Shown: positions 60,298 to 64,000 of the stretch, in pieces
Layout: every line of letters starts with the position of its first letter
How positions within the stretch are numbered: position 1 is the stretch's first letter
Assembly (NCBI RefSeq): GCF_016907475.1
Contig: NZ_JAFBCA010000001.1
Span: forward strand, 3,596,001 to 3,660,000
DNA length: 64,000 bases
Direction: 5' to 3'
Source of the DNA: Nocardioides cavernae
GTDB lineage: Bacteria > Actinomycetota > Actinomycetes > Propionibacteriales > Nocardioidaceae
Notes under the pieces: model-generated
Database searches by the model: none
Told to the model about the DNA's origin: nothing
What the model saw: the letters and a program-made list of their open reading frames with translations, nothing else
Made by a program: the position numbers and the translations under genes

Positions 60298-60987
60298 TCA
60301 GCCGGCCGACTCGGCGATCCGCGTCGCGGCGGCGAGGTCGAGGTCGCCCTCCAGCCGCAGGGTGAGGTCGCCGTCGAGCCACAGCAGGGTCGGGGCGGCC
60401 AGGCGGGACGGGAGCTCGCGCTCCGAGCCGCCGTCGGGGACCACGGTGACCCGGTGCGCCGTCGGCAGCCAGAGCGCCTCGGTCCCGGCGACGAGGACGT
60501 GCTCGGCCCGGTCGGCGGTCTTCCAGAAGAGCGGCTCGACGTCGCCGCGCAGCTCGTCGAGCCGGACCGTGCCGTCCTCCGTCGTCCAGCTGAGCGACAC
60601 CACGAGCCGGTCCGCCGAGACCTCCACGCCGTCGGGGGCACCGAGCTCGGCGGGCACGACAGGGGTGAAGCCGGCGAGCCGCTCCGCGCGCTGAAGGTCA
60701 GGGGTGCCGGGCGCCGGCGGCACCGTCGGTGTCTCGGTGACGGGGTCGCCCGACGTCACCGAGACCCCGGGCAGGCCGAGCCACCCGCGGATCTCCGCAC
60801 CCACCGGGGACGCCACGACACCGACGCCGACCAGGCCGGCGGCCAGGCCGGCCAGCCACCGCCGCCACCGCCGGCGCGGACGCGTCCTGGCGACGCGGTC
60901 CATCACGGCCCGCTCGAGCCCGTCCGGGACCGGCACCTGCAGGTCGGTGGCCAGGGCGGACAGCCGCTCCTCCAGGGCGTCAGGCAT
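60298..60987 (-). CDS. Anti-sigma-factor-like membrane protein
   Basis: 229 residues. A short cytoplasmic N-domain (LEERLSALATDLQVPVPDGLERAVMDRVA) rich in helix, an Arg-rich stop-transfer segment, one membrane helix (LAGLAAGLVGVGVVASPVG) and an external domain (PLFWKTADRAEHVLVAG and beyond). No zinc HxxxCxxC anti-sigma motif is present. Its ATG overlaps the ECF sigma gene by 8 nt, the normal arrangement for a sigma regulator, so the role is inferred from position and topology. Confidence 0.75.
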   Translation of the reverse strand: MPDALEERLSALATDLQVPVPDGLERAVMDRVARTRPRRRWRRWLAGLAAGLVGVGVVASPVGAEIRGWLGLPGVSVTSGDPVTETPTVPPAPGTPDLQRAERLAGFTPVVPAELGAPDGVEVSADRLVVSLSWTTEDGTVRLDELRGDVEPLFWKTADRAEHVLVAGTEALWLPTAHRVTVVPDGGSERELPSRLAAPTLLWLDGDLTLRLEGDLDLAAATRIAESAG

Positions 60988-61504
60988 GGTCCACCTCCTC
61001 GATCGTCGTGGCGAGGTCGTCGCGCAGCCGCGCGAGGCCCCTGCTCAGCCGGGACTTCACCGTGCCCCGGGGCACGCCGAGCACGACGGCCGTGGTCGCC
61101 TCGTCGAGCTCGAGCAGGTAGCGGCAGGCCACCACGTGGGCGAGCTTGTCGGGCAGCCTGCCGACCGCCGCGAGCAGCCGCTCCCGGTCCTCCCGGCCGA
61201 CCACCTCCGCGGACGGGTCGAGCAGGTCGGTCAGCGGCGGGCGGGCCTCCCGCGCCTCACGACCGGCACGTCGTACGGCGGAGCGGTGGGCGTTGCGGGT
61301 CTCGTTGGCGACGATCCGCAGCAGCCACGGCCGGAACGGCCGGTCCTCGCGGAACGACCCCAGCGATCGGTACGCCTTCACCAGCGCCTCCTGCACCACG
61401 TCCTCGGCGTCGCTCCCCGCCCCGAGGAGGGCGGCCGTGCGCATCGCCACGGGGGCGTGCCGGCGCACGAGGACGGCGTACGCGTCGGTGTCCCCGGCGC
61501 GCAC
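60980..61504 (-). CDS. ECF-family RNA polymerase sigma factor
   Basis: 174 residues from the first canonical start (GTG 61504). Region 2 (AYAVLVRRHAPVAMRTAAL; SDAEDVVQEALVKAYRSL; FRPWLLRIVANETRNAHR) and region 4 (DKLAHVVACRYLLELDEATT; VPRGTVKSRLSRGLARLR) are complete. However, conserved-looking sequence (DDADLVVRV) continues in frame upstream, and a GGGAGGG lies 3 nt before an ATC at 61561; no ATG/GTG/TTG exists between the in-frame stop and 61504. The protein may therefore begin at that ATC, adding 19 residues. A matching ECF promoter precedes it, suggesting autoregulation. Confidence 0.9.
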   Translation of the reverse strand: MRAGDTDAYAVLVRRHAPVAMRTAALLGAGSDAEDVVQEALVKAYRSLGSFREDRPFRPWLLRIVANETRNAHRSAVRRAGREAREARPPLTDLLDPSAEVVGREDRERLLAAVGRLPDKLAHVVACRYLLELDEATTAVVLGVPRGTVKSRLSRGLARLRDDLATTIEEVDHA

Positions 61505-61604
61505 CCGGACGACCAGGTCGGCGTCGTCCGCGAGGTCGTGGCTGCCGTCGTCGGTGCTGATCGTCCCTCCCGTCCCTCGACCCCAGGCTGGGTCCCAGCA
61601 CCGT

Positions 61605-61634
61605 GTCTACACCGCCGGGGCGGTCACGGTTCCC
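61605..61634 (-). promoter_or_regulatory. ECF-type promoter of the sigma gene
   Basis: Minus strand GGGAACC (61634-61628), 16-nt spacer ending CGGCGG, TGTAGAC (61611-61605); start site expected near 61598. Probably recognised by the sigma factor it drives. Confidence 0.65.
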
Positions 61635-61671
61635 CTGCGCGATGGCGGGAGCGTGCGGGAGGACGGTCGGG

Positions 61672-62703
61672 TCAGGCGTTGCCGTCGACGTAGCGACCGT
61701 CGGGCGTGACCGGGTTGTCCTCGTTGATCGCCGCGACCGCCTCGGTGAGCTCGACCTGCTCCAGCGGCGGACGACGGTCGAGGTGGATGCCGGCGATCAT
61801 GCAACGCACCGATCCGCCGGCGAGCTCGATCGTCGGGATGTCGACGGCGACGATCTCGCACGACTCCTCGATCGCGGCGACCTGCTCGGGCCGCAGCGAC
61901 CGCTTGGCCCGGGCCGACATCGCCATGATGTAGCGGCGCTTGCCGTCCGGCGTACGACCGCACAGCTCGACGGCGTTGCCCGCGAACTCGCGGATCTGCT
62001 CCTCGGTCAGCTCGACGATCGTGCGTCCGGTCACGGCCAGCCGCTCCCGCACCTGCTCGCGGCGCTGCTCGTCGGCGATCATCTCCAGCGCGATCATCGC
62101 GACGTCGGTGCCGATGCAAGCGATCACGTTGGTGTGGTAGACCGGCACGCCCTCGGAGTCGACGGCGTCGAAGGCCATCGGCTCGTAGTTGAAGTCGGTG
62201 CAGAACCGCTCCAGGACGGCGGAGTCGGCCCGGTAGCTGCGGGCGGTGTAGGCCACCCGCGAGACGTGGTCGAGCACCATCGCGCCCGTGCCTTCGAGGA
62301 AGATGCCGTCGGGCTCGAGGCCGCTGTAGTCGACGATCGCCTGGACGCGGTACTCCGACTTGAGCATCTCGAGCACGTCGGCCCGGCGCTCGTGGCGGCG
62401 GTTGGAGGCATACATCGGGTAGACGGCGACCGTGCCGCCGGCGTGCGTGGAGACCCAGTTGTTGGGGAACACGCTGTCCGGGCGGGTGTGGTCGTCGTCC
62501 TCGAAGACGTGGACACGTACGCCCGCCTCCCGCAGGGCCGTGGCGAGGGCGTCCTCCTCGGCCAGCGCACAGGCCGACGTCGCCTCCTCGCTCTGGCCTG
62601 CCGGGGCATCGGCCTGGAAAGCGTTGTCGGCAGCGGTCGCCGGGTTGGGGACGAAGCTGGTCGCGCGGACGAGGATCACTGCAGAAGGGGCCTGGGCACT
62701 CAC
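61672..62703 (-). CDS. ctlX: CtlX, citrulline-utilization/arginine-deiminase-related hydrolase
   Basis: 343 residues from GTG 62703. Amidinotransferase/arginine-deiminase superfamily with the CtlX pattern: ILVRATSFVPNP, PDSVFPNNWVSTHAGGTVAVYPMYA, LEGTGAMVLDHVSRVAY, VYHTNVIACIGTDVAMI (catalytic His), and the nucleophile Cys in AGGSVRCMIAGIHL. CtlX is linked to citrulline/arginine catabolism. The start follows a TACATT box by 6 nt, predicting a leaderless mRNA. Confidence 0.9.
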   Translation of the reverse strand: MSAQAPSAVILVRATSFVPNPATAADNAFQADAPAGQSEEATSACALAEEDALATALREAGVRVHVFEDDDHTRPDSVFPNNWVSTHAGGTVAVYPMYASNRRHERRADVLEMLKSEYRVQAIVDYSGLEPDGIFLEGTGAMVLDHVSRVAYTARSYRADSAVLERFCTDFNYEPMAFDAVDSEGVPVYHTNVIACIGTDVAMIALEMIADEQRREQVRERLAVTGRTIVELTEEQIREFAGNAVELCGRTPDGKRRYIMAMSARAKRSLRPEQVAAIEESCEIVAVDIPTIELAGGSVRCMIAGIHLDRRPPLEQVELTEAVAAINEDNPVTPDGRYVDGNA

Positions 62704-62709
62704 GGGAGG

Positions 62710-62715
62710 AATGTA
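62710..62715 (-). promoter_or_regulatory. TACATT -10 box, leaderless promoter of ctlX
   Basis: Minus strand TACATT, 6-nt pyrimidine spacer, GTG start at 62703. The absence of purines excludes a Shine-Dalgarno. Confidence 0.6.
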
Positions 62716-62734
62716 GGGCACCCGCGCTCGGTCG

Positions 62735-64000
62735 TCAGAACCCGCGCGAGCCCCCACCGCCGCCGCCCCGCGAGCCGCCGCCCCCGCCGAAGCTGCGCGA
62801 CCCTCCGCCGCCGCCCCCTCGGGAGCCACCGCCCCCGCCGGAGCCGCCCCCGAAGCCGCCCCCGCCGGAGCTGCGCCGACTGGCGGCCGCCGCCCGGCGC
62901 GCAGCCTCGCGCCGTTGCTCGGCGTCGCGGCGGTCCTTGCGCGCCCGGGCGCCTGCCCGGTCGGCGGCGTCCTTGGCGTTGCCGGCTCCGGACGTGATGG
63001 CGGCGAGCGATCCGGTCTCGGCCTCGGCGCGGGCGAGCAGCGCCGCGGCCTCCTCGAGCAGGTCGCGGGCGGCGCGCGAGACGTCGCTGTGCCGCACCTC
63101 ACCCCGGGCGGCGGCGATGGCCGACGCGGCGTCCTCGAGCGCACGCTGGGACGCCTCGTGGTCGGCGATCGCCCGGTCGACCTCGGCCCGTGCCCGCACC
63201 AGCCCGGCCTCGACCTCGCCCAGCTGCTGGTCGAGACGGAGGTAGGGCGGGCGGGGCGTGGTCAGGTCGTCGCCGACGGCGACCGCGCCGGCCCGCAGGG
63301 TCGAGACGTCGGGCACCACGGCGAGGAACGTCATCGCCGCCGGGTGGGTGGTGACCTGCCCCTGGACGGCGTCGGCCTCGACGACGGCCCGCTGCACCCG
63401 CAGCGGCAGGTCGACCGACAGAGCGCGGAGCTGTTCGACCCGCTGCGCCGGCAGCGCCGCGTCGGCCGCGATCGCGTCGGCCGACTGCTGGGCCGCGGTC
63501 AGCTCCTCGCGGCCCCGCGCGAACTGCTGGTCGGACATCGAGGTGTGGGCCTCCACCGTGCGGATCGTCCCGTCGAGGGCCTTCCGCCCTGCCGCCGCGC
63601 GGTCCACGGCGACGCGCACCCCGTCGACGCAGCTCGGGTCCTGGTCGGCCTCGAGCCCCTCGGTGGTGACGTACGCGTCGGCGATCGCCCGGTCGAGCTC
63701 GGCCGTGCGCGTCCTCAGCGTGGCGGTGTCGCGCTCCAGCGCGGCCCGGAACGCCGCGAGGCCGGTGAGCCACGACTCGTGGGAGGCGAGGTCGGTGTCG
63801 GCGCGCTCGCCCGCCGCGCCGGCGTCCCCGAAGCGCTGCTCGGCGACCAGCGCCTCGACCTTCCGAGCCGCCTCCTCGGCAGCCTGCGGCGCGGGGTCGT
63901 TGTCGGTGGTGCGGTAGCCCTCGCCCTGCCGGTCGGCGATCAGCCCGGACACGACGCTCGCCCGGGCACGCAGCGCGGCGACACGGGCGGGCAGCTCTGC
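62735..64000 (-). CDS. TPM-type glycine-rich coiled-coil protein, 5' end cut by window edge
   Basis: At least 422 residues; the frame is open to base 64000, so the N-terminus lies outside. The visible part is long helical, coiled-coil sequence (LAAFRAALERDTATLRTRTAELDRAIADAY; ELTAAQQSADAIAADAALPA) ending in a basic segment (KDRRDAEQRREAARRAAAASRR) and a tail of about 50 residues built almost only of Gly, Ser, Arg and Phe. This C-terminal design is typical of actinobacterial TPM-domain (TLP18.3/Psb32) proteins, whose TPM domain would be in the missing part. Function uncertain. Confidence 0.75.
   Translation of the reverse strand, partial: AELPARVAALRARASVVSGLIADRQGEGYRTTDNDPAPQAAEEAARKVEALVAEQRFGDAGAAGERADTDLASHESWLTGLAAFRAALERDTATLRTRTAELDRAIADAYVTTEGLEADQDPSCVDGVRVAVDRAAAGRKALDGTIRTVEAHTSMSDQQFARGREELTAAQQSADAIAADAALPAQRVEQLRALSVDLPLRVQRAVVEADAVQGQVTTHPAAMTFLAVVPDVSTLRAGAVAVGDDLTTPRPPYLRLDQQLGEVEAGLVRARAEVDRAIADHEASQRALEDAASAIAAARGEVRHSDVSRAARDLLEEAAALLARAEAETGSLAAITSGAGNAKDAADRAGARARKDRRDAEQRREAARRAAAASRRSSGGGGFGGGSGGGGGSRGGGGGGSRSFGGGGGSRGGGGGGSRGF

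Noticed and set aside
62735..62890. Repetitive Gly-codon DNA that could be taken for a tandem-repeat array
   Set aside because: It is in frame with, and forms, the Gly/Ser/Arg tail of the TPM-type protein; there is no separate repeat unit with spacers and no CRISPR-like structure.
1..64000. Mobile elements, prophage, tRNA/rRNA genes or CRISPR arrays
   Set aside because: No transposase, integrase or phage protein is recognisable, no direct-repeat/spacer array is seen, and I found no cloverleaf-like tRNA sequence, though a dedicated scan was not possible.

Overview
The window is uniformly very GC-rich, densely coded DNA with GTG/TTG starts and many 4-nt start/stop overlaps. It looks like the chromosome of a high-GC actinobacterium, most probably a Nocardioidaceae (Nocardioides-like). 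This is inferred from the gene set (ImuA'/ImuB/DnaE2 mutasome, DevR/DevS, ClpP pair with a PopR-type regulator, 13E12/DUF222 HNH gene, GPP34, CtlX), from actinobacterial LexA boxes, and from an interspersed repeat of a type I associate with these genomes. I see no phage, integrase, transposase, rRNA, tRNA or CRISPR array, and no gap longer than about 265 bases without a gene.

Layout. 1-6.7 kb: a truncated secreted phospholipase-D-like gene, then the SOS mutasome imuA'-imuB-dnaE2 behind a perfect LexA box. 6.7-11.3 kb: an ABC export system with two ATPases and one large FtsX-type permease. 11.4-17.9 kb: surface-glycan genes (membrane glycosyltransferase, sulfotransferase, WecE-like aminotransferase, methyltransferase; on the other strand a flippase-like protein and a GT-C-like protein). 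17.9-23.8 kb: an ABC drug-exporter-type pair, then the DevR/DevS two-component pair flanking a small unknown gene that has an elaborate leader. 24-26.9 kb: MFS exporter, small protein, secreted GH16 enzyme. 26.9-32.2 kb: Entner-Doudoroff operon zwf-edd-eda with a divergent ROK regulator.

32.2-38.2 kb: GAF/ANTAR-like protein, release factor 3, GFA protein, SelO, then a PopR/ClgR-like regulator facing a clpP pair in which the second ClpP has lost its catalytic serine. 38.3-43.7 kb: AtoE transporter, a sulfotransferase-like protein, oxidoreductase, lipoproteins. 43.7-48.5 kb: LexA-box-associated 13E12/HNH gene and a tightly coupled acyl-CoA dehydrogenase-like / PIG-L deacetylase-methyltransferase / glycosyltransferase operon of unknown product. 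48.5-52.6 kb: monooxygenase-like protein, 5'-3' exonuclease, HspR-like regulator divergent from hsp20, GPP34, a membrane protein and a phosphatase.

52.6-59.6 kb: PhoX behind a PHO-box-like repeat, ceramidase-family protein, a ferritin-like Tat substrate, a tatB-tatA-tatC operon and an NRAMP metal transporter, which together look like a Tat export and metal-handling neighbourhood. 59.6-64 kb: an ECF sigma / anti-sigma-like / target module carrying two matching promoter motifs, CtlX, and a TPM-type glycine-rich protein cut by the window edge.

The most unusual signals are regulatory: (i) a leader between devS and devR with a DevR-like box at the -35, two mutually exclusive hairpins and a 10-codon leader ORF overlapping the next start; (ii) the PopR-type operators and the Ser-to-Trp ClpP; (iii) two identical-geometry ECF promoters and a sigma gene that seems to lack a canonical start; (iv) about ten genes with a TANNNT box 6-8 nt before the start codon, which predicts leaderless mRNAs. 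All calls come from reading the sequence; none was checked by database search.
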